DNA from: Zarea fungicola
Taxonomy: Eukaryota; Ascomycota; Sordariomycetes; Hypocreales; Cordycipitaceae
DNA length: 64,000 nucleotides
Direction of reading: 5' to 3'
NCBI GenBank assembly: GCA_900169235.1
Contig: FWCC01000357.1
Location: forward strand, 1 to 64,000
A program made the translations under genes and the position numbers. Numbering within the stretch: position 1 is the first letter of the stretch; each line of letters opens with the position of its first letter. Below are positions 10,282-20,675 of the stretch, piece by piece. The notes beneath the pieces are model-generated. The model was not told where the DNA came from and made no database searches. It saw nothing but the letters and a program-made list of their open reading frames with translations.

Positions 10282-12351
10282 ATGCCGGCCAGAATTGCAA
10301 TTCCACCTCCATCTTACAAGGAGGCCATCACCGGCACGGCCTCAGCAGCCCCTCAGGTTGCTCCCTACTGTTCTTCCGTCAAATGGATGCTGCCTTTTGC
10401 TGCACCTCGGGAAAACTTTAAAAACAGCCCTTTGATGCGCCTTCCGGACAACCTTCTCGTCAAAATCATGAAGTCGACATCATCGGACAGTGATACCCTG
10501 GCCCTACGACACACAAGCCGCACCTTTATGCGCCTCTTCAGCGAGAACCAACCTTTCTCAGAGCTGTGGGACGACGGCCACGCCATGAAAGAGGGCCATG
10601 TCTGGACCCGACCCAACAAGAAGTACAATGGACAGGGCATTGCGTCCTTCTGCAGCACTTGCAACGTTGTGGACAAGACTGGCGAGGAAGTTTTGCAAAA
10701 TATGGACTTGCTCTATTGCTCCGGATGTCGCGCTGACCACACTGAGATGCATTTTTCTCGTATCCAGCGTCAAGAAATTGATGAGGAGAGAGTTTGTATT
10801 GGCCGAGAGAGCCGCCTTCGCCTATGTTCCCATCTATCCCTCAGTTGGAGCCAGGTCCGCGTGATGGCAAGCTCCGGCCGCGACCATAGATTTGGCTGCA
10901 ACCATGCTAGCCATGACGGGCTGTCCTGCCCGGGCAAGAAGTGCATGTTGGATTCCTTTCCAATGGCCTCTGTCGAAATGGACGATGAAGACAATTACCT
11001 CATTCACCTCGTCAACCGTTCCCACATTCCGTTCAACAAGGGACCCGAGGGCGAGAAGCCATTCTGGGCTCACGTCCTCCTGGCAATCAGCGATAGCCTG
11101 GGAGCGGCCGACAAGCAGCAGATGCTCCCCAGTGCCAAGTTTGAGGGCTGTGACGTTATGCGCGTCTTTGACCCCAACCACTGCAACTGCCTCAACTGGG
11201 ATGTCAGGCCAGAGGAGCAGGTGACTGCCACCAATGCATGCTTCAAGTGGCACCTCGCAAACACCGACTGCGGCAACTGGCGCGGCGAAAATATGCCTGA
11301 GGTGGATGAATATGGTGGTGAGTCCAGCATTGCCGCCGTCGACCTTCCCACAGACCGCTGCTTCGGCAAGCGCCACGGCTTTACGAAGCGCATGAACGGC
11401 CGCATTGTCAACATTGACCTTCTTCAATGCCCCGACGACAGCAACATGTTGGTGCTGCAGCAGTCTATCATCATCAAGGTACAGGACCCCACTGATCCTG
11501 GCTGGGAGGAGCTTATGGATGGGGACATGGTCTTCCTACAGAGCGACAAGAAGATGCGCGGCAAGACATGGTGCGACGAGAAAAAGTGTGCCGTCAACTA
11601 CCTTAAGAGAAGCAACAGATCGCTCCGGGTCTTGGAGCATATGATCCAGCATGAATATGCTTCACGGGATCAGAGAAACAACAATCCCACAACCGAAAAT
11701 GAGGAACATATCGATTACGGTACTGATTACACCACTGACGACTCTGATGAAGAAGCTGAAGTCTCCGATATTGACGTCAGATACGTCGATGTTGACGATA
11801 TCGACGATGCTGAAGCTGAAATCGGAGCAATCGAGAACAATCAAGACGTTCTGGAAGCCGAGAACGAATCCAGCTTAATTAAAGACAACCAATCCGTTAC
11901 AACAACCGCGGACAACTGCTCCATCTTCAGCTACGAAGATCCAGCCGCGTTTCCTTCTGACGATGAATCCACCACGTCCTTTGAAGATGACTTTACTGAT
12001 GCCGATACTGACTGCTCTAATGATGATGTCTTGATTCTCTCAGACGATGAGGAAAACTTTTGCGACAATGTAATCACCCAGAATTCCTCCCATGCTGTTA
12101 ATGATGGGGTTGCTAACATTGACTCAAGTGGTTTTCACCAAGCCGTCCGTCCACAAGACAGTAATTCCACTGCACACACAAACAACAATGCAGATGGCTC
12201 CGGCAACAAAAACAGTGTCAACGCCATAATTTCATCATACAGAACTATCGCGGCTCCATGGGACTTTCGTGCTCTTTCCACACAATTTCGACTGTACTAT
12301 CCAGATCCGGAGTCCGCAGCGCTCGCGCATATACGCGCACTATGGAATTAA
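10282..12351 (+). CDS. F-box domain protein with zinc-like Cys pairs
   Basis: A 689-residue single-exon protein. Residues ~53-90 form an F-box (LPDNLLVKIM with a following helix and RHTSRTFMRLF), the Skp1-binding module of SCF ubiquitin ligases. Two CxxC pairs (CSTC near 123, CSGC near 145) and a following RLCSHLSLSW stretch resemble the cysteine-rich segment of uncharacterised fungal F-box proteins. The middle (200-450) has more Cys/His but no named repeat. Residues ~460-600 are very acidic (Asp/Glu/Ser), then the protein ends in an Asn/Ser-rich tail. By family it should recruit a substrate to an SCF complex; the substrate is unknown. Its ATG has an A-rich context and follows an unusual leader. 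Confidence 0.8.
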   Translation: MPARIAIPPPSYKEAITGTASAAPQVAPYCSSVKWMLPFAAPRENFKNSPLMRLPDNLLVKIMKSTSSDSDTLALRHTSRTFMRLFSENQPFSELWDDGHAMKEGHVWTRPNKKYNGQGIASFCSTCNVVDKTGEEVLQNMDLLYCSGCRADHTEMHFSRIQRQEIDEERVCIGRESRLRLCSHLSLSWSQVRVMASSGRDHRFGCNHASHDGLSCPGKKCMLDSFPMASVEMDDEDNYLIHLVNRSHIPFNKGPEGEKPFWAHVLLAISDSLGAADKQQMLPSAKFEGCDVMRVFDPNHCNCLNWDVRPEEQVTATNACFKWHLANTDCGNWRGENMPEVDEYGGESSIAAVDLPTDRCFGKRHGFTKRMNGRIVNIDLLQCPDDSNMLVLQQSIIIKVQDPTDPGWEELMDGDMVFLQSDKKMRGKTWCDEKKCAVNYLKRSNRSLRVLEHMIQHEYASRDQRNNNPTTENEEHIDYGTDYTTDDSDEEAEVSDIDVRYVDVDDIDDAEAEIGAIENNQDVLEAENESSLIKDNQSVTTTADNCSIFSYEDPAAFPSDDESTTSFEDDFTDADTDCSNDDVLILSDDEENFCDNVITQNSSHAVNDGVANIDSSGFHQAVRPQDSNSTAHTNNNADGSGNKNSVNAIISSYRTIAAPWDFRALSTQFRLYYPDPESAALAHIRALWN

Positions 12352-12370
12352 TCAAACAAAGAGGAGGATA

Positions 12371-12413
12371 ATTAAAAGGGGGAAAGTTAAAAGGAGGAAA
12401 GTTAAAAGGAGGA
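12371..12413. repeat. Short purine-rich tandem repeat
   Basis: A 15-nt unit AGTTAAAAGGAGGAA occurs about 2.8 times directly after the F-box stop codon. Probably slippage-generated 3' UTR sequence. Confidence 0.7.
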
Positions 12414-12598
12414 TTCTGCTTAATGATGGGAATTTAAAAAAGCCCATCCTGGTGATGGTGGGGAAAACGGGAAAAGTACTACTGTTGGAGGAAACAAAAT
12501 TTGTTTACAGCACTTGGAGAATTCCGTGCTTTTATGTCTTTCTATTGTTTAAGATGGATCTTGAATTTGGAAGAAAGCCCATTGGATGCGGCGGTTAT

Positions 12599-12638
12599 TA
12601 TTTCCTTTGTTCTATTTCCTTTGTTCTATTTCTTTTGT
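12599..12638. repeat. Short pyrimidine-rich tandem repeat
   Basis: A 14-nt unit close to TATTTCCTTTGTTC occurs about 2.8 times. Non-coding. Confidence 0.65.
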
Positions 12639-12977
12639 TGGGTTTTGTTTTGAAGATCATCATACACGATGGGGTTATTATTTTTAATAATAATCTAAAC
12701 TTTCACTTCCAACCGGATTTAACGGACTTTGTTTCGCGGAAGTGATATGGCAACGCTTTACCAGAAGTTATAGAATAATAAATGAGCATATCCTATGATG
12801 CTGTCTAGTGGTGAGGTTTGGGCGTGCTCAACTGAAAGAACGCGCTTGTCTTGACTCTCCATAACTGCCTCACTGTTCTGCGACAGTCATCTCTGTCAGT
12901 ATCTCGCTGTTGACCAGTACGGTAGCAGGAGTAGTAGAGTACATGGAGAATTTTAATAAAAATAAAATAAAACAAAG

Positions 12978-14217
12978 CTAGGCTGTATCAATGATCGCCA
13001 CTAGTTTTGTACCTGAAACGCCGGCCTTCAGTTGTTTTAAACCGTTCGGTATCCTGCTCAGCCCTACACCACTGGCAATTGTGGTGACAGGCAGGGGAAG
13101 TCTGTAGGATCCGCTTTGAAGCAGTCCTGTCAATGCTGGGAATAGCTCTGAAGCACCTGGCGCACTCATGACCTTCCTGCCAAAAGTCACAACATGACGA
13201 ATTTCGGGTGGCACTTCCTGGGCATTCTCCCCAGCTGCTAGCTCAGCGAAAAGCTTCAATCCAGTGAGCGTCTGCAAAAGCACACTGTTGAATGCGACGC
13301 CATTAACTAAATCAACAATTGCATCAACACCCCGGCCACCGGGGCTATTATCCATAATCTCACTTGCGACTCGAGGGGACTTGTAGTCAACAGTCGCGGC
13401 TGCCCCAAGGGTCTTAAGATGAGTGTGATGCTTGGATGAGCTGGTCGCAATGATCACAGCCGACGGAAGAGTCAAGTGCAAAAGCTGGATAACCGCAGCA
13501 CCCACAGCTGAGCTGCCCCCAAGTACCTTCATACGCGTTAGTACATAGCGAATTGGGCTCAACCGGAATACAGACAACTTACTAGTATTGAAGAGGGAAC
13601 TGGGTACTCTATACCGACCATAGTAAGAGATAGAAGCGGAATGCCTAACCCATAATATATCGTTGATGCAGCGGTCATGAAGCCCATGCTAATGGTATAT
13701 CAGCGAACATCTAATTACATCAACTTGCTCACGTACGGTATAGAAGCCGCTTGCTCGAATGACATTGCAGCTGGCTTCAGTGCGACTTGAGTAGCCTTTA
13801 TGTTTGCAACAGTCTAGAGTGGCCAGTAAGCATATGCAAAGCTATAATCTGTAAGAATTAATGGTGATTGAACCTGAAATGCAGCGGAAGATGCGACAGC
13901 GGGTTCGAATCGAGCAAGAACCTCATCTCCTACTGTGAACTGTGAAATTCCTGAGCCAACTCTCTCCACAATGCCAGCCGCTTCATTCCCAAAGGCTGCT
14001 GGCCACGATGAGACATTGATGCCATGATCTCTATTTTACAGTTAGTTTTTGGCCCGTTGTGTATCGTAACATCCACGTACAGTTGTTTCCAGTCGATTGG
14101 GTTTAAGCCAACGGCCTTAATGCGCACTTGTACCTCTCCCTCGGCTGGAGAGGTCACAGAAGTTCTGACTTCCTGCAGAGGGCCACCGACCTTCGAAGCT
14201 AGAAGACGGAAACACAT
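12978..14217 (-). CDS. MDR-family NAD(P)H oxidoreductase (zinc-free type)
   Basis: Medium-chain dehydrogenase/reductase of the quinone-oxidoreductase or trans-enoyl-reductase type. Five exons are inferred: 14217-14081, 14030-13874, 13813-13737, 13688-13583 and 13526-12978, giving 341 residues. The N-terminal GroES-like half carries GLNPIDWKQL, GNEAAGIVERVGSG and FTVGDEV. The cofactor-binding half carries VLGGSSAVGAAVIQLL, the nucleotide-binding loop of this family. Catalytic-zinc ligands of true alcohol dehydrogenases are absent, so zinc-free NADPH-dependent reduction is expected. Fungal relatives often serve as stand-alone enoyl reductases in secondary-metabolite clusters. It is divergent from the EthD gene about 1.3 kb away, and with the following genes may form a small cluster. 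The substrate is unknown. Confidence 0.88.
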
Positions 14218-15562
14218 TATAAAGATCTCCGTTAAAAAAGCAGCTCAGCGCGAAGAAAATGAGGGCGAATAGCCTGACTTAAAAAGTACTACTGATACTA
14301 GATGCACCAGATCGTCTGCGATCATTTTGTGGGCTATATATCAAGTGACAAATAGCCCCAGCTTATGAAGATGTTCTGACCGCCCTTGTTGGATTTGTAA
14401 ACATCCCCAACGCCTGATCATTAGTCCCGAACAGGTACTTCCCTCGTCCGACGGGTACCAGAAGATCTCCGAGGGTGGTGCGAATCACTCGAGTAACAAC
14501 GGCATGAGACCTGTAAAAAGGGTTAAAGCCCAAGTTGAAAGATGATCCAATTTCCTAACAAATTGGAACAATCTACGCCAACGAGGCGATTACCCCGACA
14601 GGTAATTCTAACTTAGCTTAGTAATTGTATGGCCGAGAATGGCGGAAGGGAATCGAGGACGCAGTGCGTGTAGTTATTGATAGGAAATGACAGACTGACC
14701 AGGTCATGAACACCATGAATAATTTCAATACAACTTGCCGTTTTTAAGAATTTCCTAACTAGCAATAAAACATTTTTACCCTCCCATCAACACATCAACA
14801 CAACAACAACAACAAGTGAAACCAATTTTTTTTTTCTTGGCTGTCAAGCTGTGGCAGTACTCCTAGTGGAAATCTCTCCTTCCATATGCCACTTTTTAAT
14901 TGGATGCAGATTTACATAGCTAGTTATATCTAGTGGCCTTTTTTTTATTAAAAAAAAAACACAAACAAATTCAAATTGAGTTTTCATTAAAGAAGACGTT
15001 TGCTTTCGCTACTCTGCCTCTTCATACCTTGAATTCCGTTTCGCTTACATATCTTTGGGCTGTAAGGGAAATGGAGCCTACCATAGCCTGAGCCCTGTTT
15101 ATGGGTTCCAACTCAGAAGCTTCTTGGCAAGAGAAACCAAGCCGAGACCAAACATTGCCACGGTCTCGATTCCCACCATAACAAGGAATAAGCTGTGTAT
15201 CGATGTGGACAGCGAGTTCTATTAGTAAACTACTACATTGCATAACCAGGCCCCGTATGCTTTCCCACAAAAACTATGGGTTGGACTAGTCTGCAATAGG
15301 TAATTCGCTCGTCCTACTTGTGGTGGAAGAGGTTGCTGCCCTGATGATTAATTGGATATGCATTCGCAGGTGCTTGGTAAGTGCGTGTCCGAAAATGGCA
15401 ATCCAGTCGCCAAATGTTATCCAGCATAGGAGATAATTCGAATACCAGTAGCTGAAGGAGTTGACCTTGTATAAATATGGCTGGCCTAGAATTCTAAAAG
15501 TGAGCTTTTTATCATCACTATTGCTCAATCTACTTGCACGTCTTCCATCAAATCATCTCATC
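14218..15562. other. Divergent promoter region (MDR / EthD)
   Basis: About 1.3 kb between divergent starts of the MDR and EthD genes, so a shared regulatory region is plausible. It contains an ACA/CAA-rich run near 14800 and poly-T and poly-A runs near 14827 and 14940-14960. A 5' UTR for EthD probably begins near 15500. No gene seen. Confidence 0.5.
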
Positions 15563-16054
15563 ATGGCAAGAGAGAAACTGCTGCGCCTGACTATCATGCA
15601 GGTTAAGAGTTCTAAACTTAGCGATGAAGAGTTTCATAAGCACTGGACTGGGCATCACGCCCCGAATGCTTCAGCATGGCTTTCACGCAACGGAATTCTT
15701 GGCTACACCCAGGTTAGTATGAGCCTTGCCATCAGACTGAGCTGCTGGAAAAAGCACAGCTAACCGCATGCACAGTATCATACCTCACCTGAAACTCGGC
15801 AGACGGTAGCAGGCCTGGCGGAGTATGCGGGTGCCACCATCGCGCCATTTGACGCCTACGTTGAATTCATGGTTCGCAGCGTCGATGACTTAATGAAGGC
15901 TACGCAGGATCCGGAGTACCCGGTTAAAATGCAACCTGATGAGGGGTACCTGTTTGAGCATGGGAAGATGCAAATTACCACTGGTTGGGTCGAGGCTTAT
16001 GTGGAGGATGGAAAGGTAGTCAACATCGTAGACGGCAAATCGGCTTTTCTCTGA
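15563..16054 (+). CDS. EthD-domain protein
   Basis: Small dimeric ferredoxin-like fold protein of the EthD family. Two exons, 15563-15712 and 15776-16054, encode 142 residues. The opening LLRLTIMQVKSSKLSDEEFHKHWTG with HHAP is the family signature (short beta strand, then a helix ending in HW and the HxP motif). EthD-family proteins in fungi often act as dehydratases, cyclases or monooxygenase-like enzymes in polyketide pathways; others assist oxidative degradation. The intron donor is GTTAGT and the acceptor CAG. It lies between the MDR gene and a Zn2Cys6 regulator, which fits a small biosynthetic or detoxification group. The exact reaction cannot be inferred. Confidence 0.88.
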
Positions 16055-16717
16055 TAGGTCGACTAATGAACCAGCTCTTTACTCTCTCTCTCTCCCTCCC
16101 TTTCTCTCTCTCCCCCTCCCTTTCTCTCTCTCTCCCCCCCTACCTTTTTCATTTTGCTTGTTTGGTGTATTTGACTATGTACAATTGTCAACAGTGTCTA
16201 TTCGAGTAAACTGTTGTGCCCAGATGCGTGATGTCATACTGTCGAAAGGGCATGGTTTGTATCTGGTCGGAGTTACCATATTTTAGGCAGATTGAGATGT
16301 TATCTAACATCTTACCAGCCAATTAAAAACCAGCATCCAGCGTCTTTCCGCAGAGAATAGTTTGGGCGTGTTAGTTGTTTCGAGCGCTACCCAAATGCCC
16401 GACTAAAAAGAATTAAAAAAAGATTACTGCCCCGGACAGCAGGAATTAGGCAGGCGGCGTACGAATTGATTCATTGCGACAGAGGCTACCAACGCAACAC
16501 CCGCCCCCGCAAAAAAACGTATTGCCATGACTAGTTACAGCTTCTCGCAACAATTAAAGAACTGTAGTGATTGAGTGGGTAATCTTTCAATCCGGTGATG
16601 ACATAAGCTGCGGATATTCTTCGTATATAATAAGATGCGAACAGACCGAAATGTTAAACCTCCATCTCATAACCATACACAACAGTAGCCTTAAAGACTG
16701 ACAGGAAGACAGATAGA
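16055..16717. other. Intergenic with CT-rich microsatellite
   Basis: Starts with the EthD 3' UTR and ends with the promoter of the next Zn2Cys6 gene. A pyrimidine microsatellite is listed separately. No gene seen. Confidence 0.5.
16083..16140. repeat. CT/CCT pyrimidine microsatellite
   Basis: An almost pure pyrimidine tract made of two or three copies of a CTCTCTCTCCCTCCCTTT-like unit, located in the likely 3' UTR of the EthD gene. Confidence 0.85.
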
Positions 16718-18332
16718 ATGCCAAAACCAACTTCAATGAGATTTACAAACGGTAGGAAGGCGTGTACCAACTGCAGAAGGAGAAGAATCAAGGTAGCCAG
16801 GGCAGATAATGTAAGGCACTAAGTTGATTCGAGGCTGACAGTCGCAAACTTGTAGTGTAGCGGACCGAATCCACCATGCTTGCAGTGTATCCGTTTAGAC
16901 CTGGCTTGCGAGGGATTTCGTACTGATCTTGATTTGATGTTTGTACATCAAACAGACACGGTGTTGCGTAAATTCAAACCACAACGAGCACCGAAAGTCC
17001 AGCAGGACCGGTTGTCGGAGCTTGAGCGTTTACAGCACGACCAACAGAAAAGCCCGCTCATTTTATCTCGCCTTTCTGACGCCTCTTGTATTGATTCTGC
17101 TGCCAAAAATGCATACCTCGAGAGGTTTTCATTCTGGACTAGAGATCCGCACGCACGGCCACCCGAAAACACCATTGTTGAAATGAAGGAGTCGGCTCTG
17201 CTAGCGGTCGGTTTCGCAGTTCTGGCCAGATCGCGAAAGGAGGTCAAGATTATGAAGCTGGCAAGGGCCAAATACCAGCTCGGCTTGAATATTCTTCATC
17301 GAATCATACAGGACAGTCAGGAAGAAACGCAGCAAGATATTTTAGCGGCAATCAATAAAATGGCAATGTTCGAAGTACGTATCGTGGCCTCAGACGCGCA
17401 TTACGGGTTTCTCGTTGACTGATTTTTGGTGAAGCTGTTGACGTATGGCAATGGTTCAGCTTCAAAAGCCTGGCTTGAGCATATGCGCGGCGCCGCAGCC
17501 GTTCTACAGCGCTGGACGGCACAAGACTGGACTCGCGTGACAAACTGGCCTGGGTTGTTTCACATCCTATTCATGGTGGTAAGCTAACAACGGCCTACCA
17601 ATTTCGTGGTAGTTTCGACTGCTCTGAGAAACTCACACTCATTATTTTTTATTATTTCTGGCTTGGTAGATTGTAGGCTGTCTTGTCGAGAAGAAACCTG
17701 TCCCACAGCATATATCCGCACTGGAGCGCTTATTTCGTGTTATGGCACCAACGACGAGTCAAAAGCCAGCACGACGGCTTTTTGAGATCCTATGCAAATT
17801 CGCCAACTTCTACTCTTGCCACAAAAATCAATCTGTAATCAGCGCGACAGAACGGATTTCTACAGCTGTGGCCATTAGTGAAGAGCTGGAGGACTCAAAA
17901 TCTGCCTTTGTCCTCGACTGTACTGCCTCCGATAGCTATTTTACCGAAGAGATTGAAAACGCACTCGAATCCTGGGAGGGTTGCGTATGGATTTTCCATC
18001 TTGTATGCTCAATTCTGCTTCAGGGTGAGCTTTTGAGAAGTCTTGATGTCGTTGGTGCACCGGTATTCAAGGCAGGCCAGGCTGATCTAGTGTCGGCGTA
18101 CAGGCTGCGGCGACATCTTTCTGAGTTAAAACTAAAGCACACAGCACAAGTGCTACAGAAAAACCTATTGCGCGTACCTCCGTATTTGTCATGCAAGCAG
18201 ATTAACCAGCAGCCTGGTGTGTTTATCCTTATTGGGTCGCTTCAGGCACTTGCCAGCTCTGAAGAGGAGGATACTGGCCAAAGTCAAAAATGGGTACATG
18301 ATCTGCTAGCAGAGCTCTATCAGAGAGTTTAA
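16718..18332 (+). CDS. Zn2Cys6 transcription factor
   Basis: Fungal zinc-cluster regulator of 466 residues from four exons: 16718-16792, 16856-17374, 17435-17578 and 17670-18332. Cysteines 16, 19, 26, 33, 36 and 43 form a perfect C-x2-C-x6-C-x6-C-x2-C-x6-C cluster with a basic stretch (CTNCRRRRIKC). As in the other zinc-cluster gene, an intron interrupts the cluster before its third cysteine. The C-terminal region is helical and resembles the fungal transcription-factor regulatory region, without a sharp motif. Its place between the EthD gene and the DUF4267 and desaturase/SDR genes makes it a good candidate pathway-specific regulator of this stretch, which is inference from position only. 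Confidence 0.9.
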
Positions 18333-18754
18333 TTCTATCGCCTTTCTGCCCTCAAATAAAAGAATAGTCAGTTAATATAGAGAACAGTATGAGCAGGCCA
18401 TGTCGTGAGCTAATACTTCAAAATAGCCATGAGTGGCGACTCATTTGGGAAGGAGTTGATTGTTCGACTGAATTCAATCGAAGGATGGTGATTAGAGTTG
18501 TAGGAAGTATATTAAGTGTGAAGTGTCCCACGCGATCTATAAAATGAAGTCCGACTAGGCTCTTTTCCTCAACGGAAGCAAGAGAATGAGCACCTACTAT
18601 CACGTAGTGAGTGATAACTGCCGCGAAGGCTAACCATGCGATGCAGTTCGCAAAACAATCACTAAAATCATTCTGCCCAATTATGCCTCAGTGACGTGCC
18701 TTAACCCCGCTGCTTCGTTTCATCGCCAAAATCCAGGCACATCGTCACATATCT
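18333..18754. other. Convergent intergenic region
   Basis: Between the 3' ends of the Zn2Cys6 gene and the small minus-strand membrane-protein gene. No gene or repeat seen. Confidence 0.5.
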
Positions 18755-19105
18755 TTAGTTTTTCCTCTTTTTCTCTGCAGAATTTGGCCCCGACATCAAT
18801 GCAATCAGTGTCAAGATCGCGCCCGTACCCTCCCATACTGACGGCACCTTCCAATCATAGTACCAAAACACCGAAGTCGTTAGAAGCCGCATAGGAACGG
18901 TAAACTTGAAGAATGTAATATTCTCCTGGTAGGCGGCAAGAGGGTAGTAAATGCCCATGGCGATGGCTGCGACGGCATTTCCGGCCTCGACGGGACGCCA
19001 GGCCGCCGGCGCATCTTGAGTCGGATTGAGCAGAGAAAAGACGCCTGCTATGAGTGAAGTGATTCCAAAGGCGTAGCCAGTAATGGCTACGAAGCTCGAG
19101 GCCAT
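18755..19105 (-). CDS. Small four-helix membrane protein (DUF4267-like)
   Basis: A 116-residue single-exon protein with about four hydrophobic segments: residues ~5-26, 42-60, 64-82 and 92-106. It ends in a lysine-rich cytosolic tail (AEKKRKN). The pattern of a glycine-rich first helix, a short central loop and four helices resembles the DUF4267 family of fungal integral membrane proteins. That assignment is from pattern memory, not alignment. The lysine-rich end could act as an ER-retention signal (inference). It sits beside a zinc-cluster regulator and a desaturase/SDR fusion, so it may be an accessory membrane component of the same pathway. It is too small for a known membrane terpene cyclase. 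Confidence 0.65.
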   Translation of the reverse strand: MASSFVAITGYAFGITSLIAGVFSLLNPTQDAPAAWRPVEAGNAVAAIAMGIYYPLAAYQENITFFKFTVPMRLLTTSVFWYYDWKVPSVWEGTGAILTLIALMSGPNSAEKKRKN

Positions 19106-20675
19106 GATTATGTGTTATGTCTTCTATTTGGTGTTGAATGAGGGGGATGGCGCAGCGAATGGCCAGTGATCTGGTTATCCACAGTCGGGCCTAACCACCC
19201 TTGATGAGTAAAACCCGAATCTATAAATAGCACGAACAGATCAATTAGAAAGGAAACCCACTAGAAATCCAATTTGGCCGTAAATAAAAAATAGTTAACT
19301 AGTTTACTTTTGTAAATAAATAAGTAGTTGGCCGCCAGGTAACCAGCGCAAGACAATGGCTTCAAACAGGCTCTAGTCGCTTTGCGAAGGAGTCAAGGCA
19401 GATATAACCGAGGACAGCATGCAAATACAAGCAATTTGCCACTCAACAATATACCTCTGAAATAATCGAATACTTTTTCATCTTCGAAATCTTGGGATTA
19501 TTCTCTCTGCGTATTAGCGTAGTGCCATGCACCATGCCTACATGCCAAATTGTTTAATTTGTACAACACCAAATTACCCAACCAACGACTCTGGCGTTAG
19601 GTCAGTCATTTTGCACGTCGTGGAATTTATTTCTCTTCAACTGAGATAAAGATGTATGCTAGCGATATGCGATACTCTAGAAAATACTGTGTCACTCTAT
19701 ACAACTACTACATACGCCAATGTCGGACTCCGAACAGTAGCCGAACAAATGCAGCCGCCATTGCCAAAGACCCTGGGCAGCAAAATTATCCTCCCAGTAT
19801 TTCCGTGTTGGAAGCTCAATCTTATTTATTTTGATTTATGAATCACAAAAGAACTTGGTCCCATATTTCAATGTGTCTTTAGCGCGCGACCATGCCTTTC
19901 CACCGGGCCGTATCTTGCATGTTGGGCTACGCGGCTCGCGGAATGAATCGCAAATGAGCCTTCGGTCGTCGTCACCTTGCTCTGTTGAAGTCGTTTGTTC
20001 ACCCCAAGAGAATTTAAGCTCTTGAAACGCCACGTCCCTTGCATAATTTATGGGCGGACCACCCAAATATAGCAACAGACGGGCCACAGCCTTACCATTG
20101 TAGTGGAGCGGGCTGAAGAAACAGGGCCAACAAAGAGGGCCACCGGGTCTTCTACTTGACATACTAGTTGGGGAGATGGACCCAAAATGGAATGGATTCA
20201 AAACGCTTGCGTAGCCAGCGGCATGGAATCCGACGAAGTTTCCACAGCTACGGGATAGATATTGTGTTATGGAGATATCAAACGTTGCTGCGGAACTCTT
20301 GTTCCACGGCACGAAGAAAGGCTCAAGGCCACTAGATAGTGGCTATGGAACTTGCCGTTCGGCGAACTAATCGGGTAACAGTTGAAAAGTTGTTTGAAAC
20401 ATGGTAATAGAATCAGCCTTCAATGATTGCGCGTCGTGGGAAAAGTACCAGCTTTATGGCTAGATTCTTGACGATTTACTCTATCTGCACCTAAGGAGGA
20501 CACTGTAGGTGACTATTTTTAGCAGAAGCTTCAATGATCTGGGGATTCAATAAAAAATGAGACATATGTGAATTGAAGGGAAATTGCTATAAAGTCATCT
20601 CTACAGCATCATGGAGCAAGATGCAAATTATAAAAAAAAAACTCATCCCACCACAATCCCGCGTCCACTTGCATC
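19106..20675. other. Intergenic, no supported gene
   Basis: About 1.6 kb between divergent genes (membrane protein on minus, desaturase/SDR on plus). The largest frame (19836-20312, minus) has a weak GST-like look but no complete domain; see rejected items. The right end should hold the promoter of the fusion gene. Confidence 0.45.

Larger units (their letters stand above)
12352..12977. other. Convergent intergenic region
   Basis: Between the 3' ends of the F-box gene and the minus-strand MDR gene. Contains two small tandem repeats listed separately. A frame that runs through them (12269-12745) is low in complexity and overlaps the F-box end, so I do not call it a gene. Confidence 0.5.

Noticed and set aside
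12269..12745. 158-codon frame overlapping the F-box gene end
   Set aside because: Runs through two simple tandem repeats and begins inside the F-box coding region in another frame.
13895..13920. GGTTCGAATC-like B box
   Set aside because: Lies inside an exon of the MDR gene and no A box or acceptor stem pairs with it; not a tRNA.
19836..20312. Minus-strand 158-codon frame with a weak sigma-GST-like stretch (GKAVARLLLYLGG)
   Set aside because: No Tyr/Ser catalytic start, no cis-Pro motif and no C-terminal GST helices nearby on either side; similarity is too short to claim a gene or a pseudogene.
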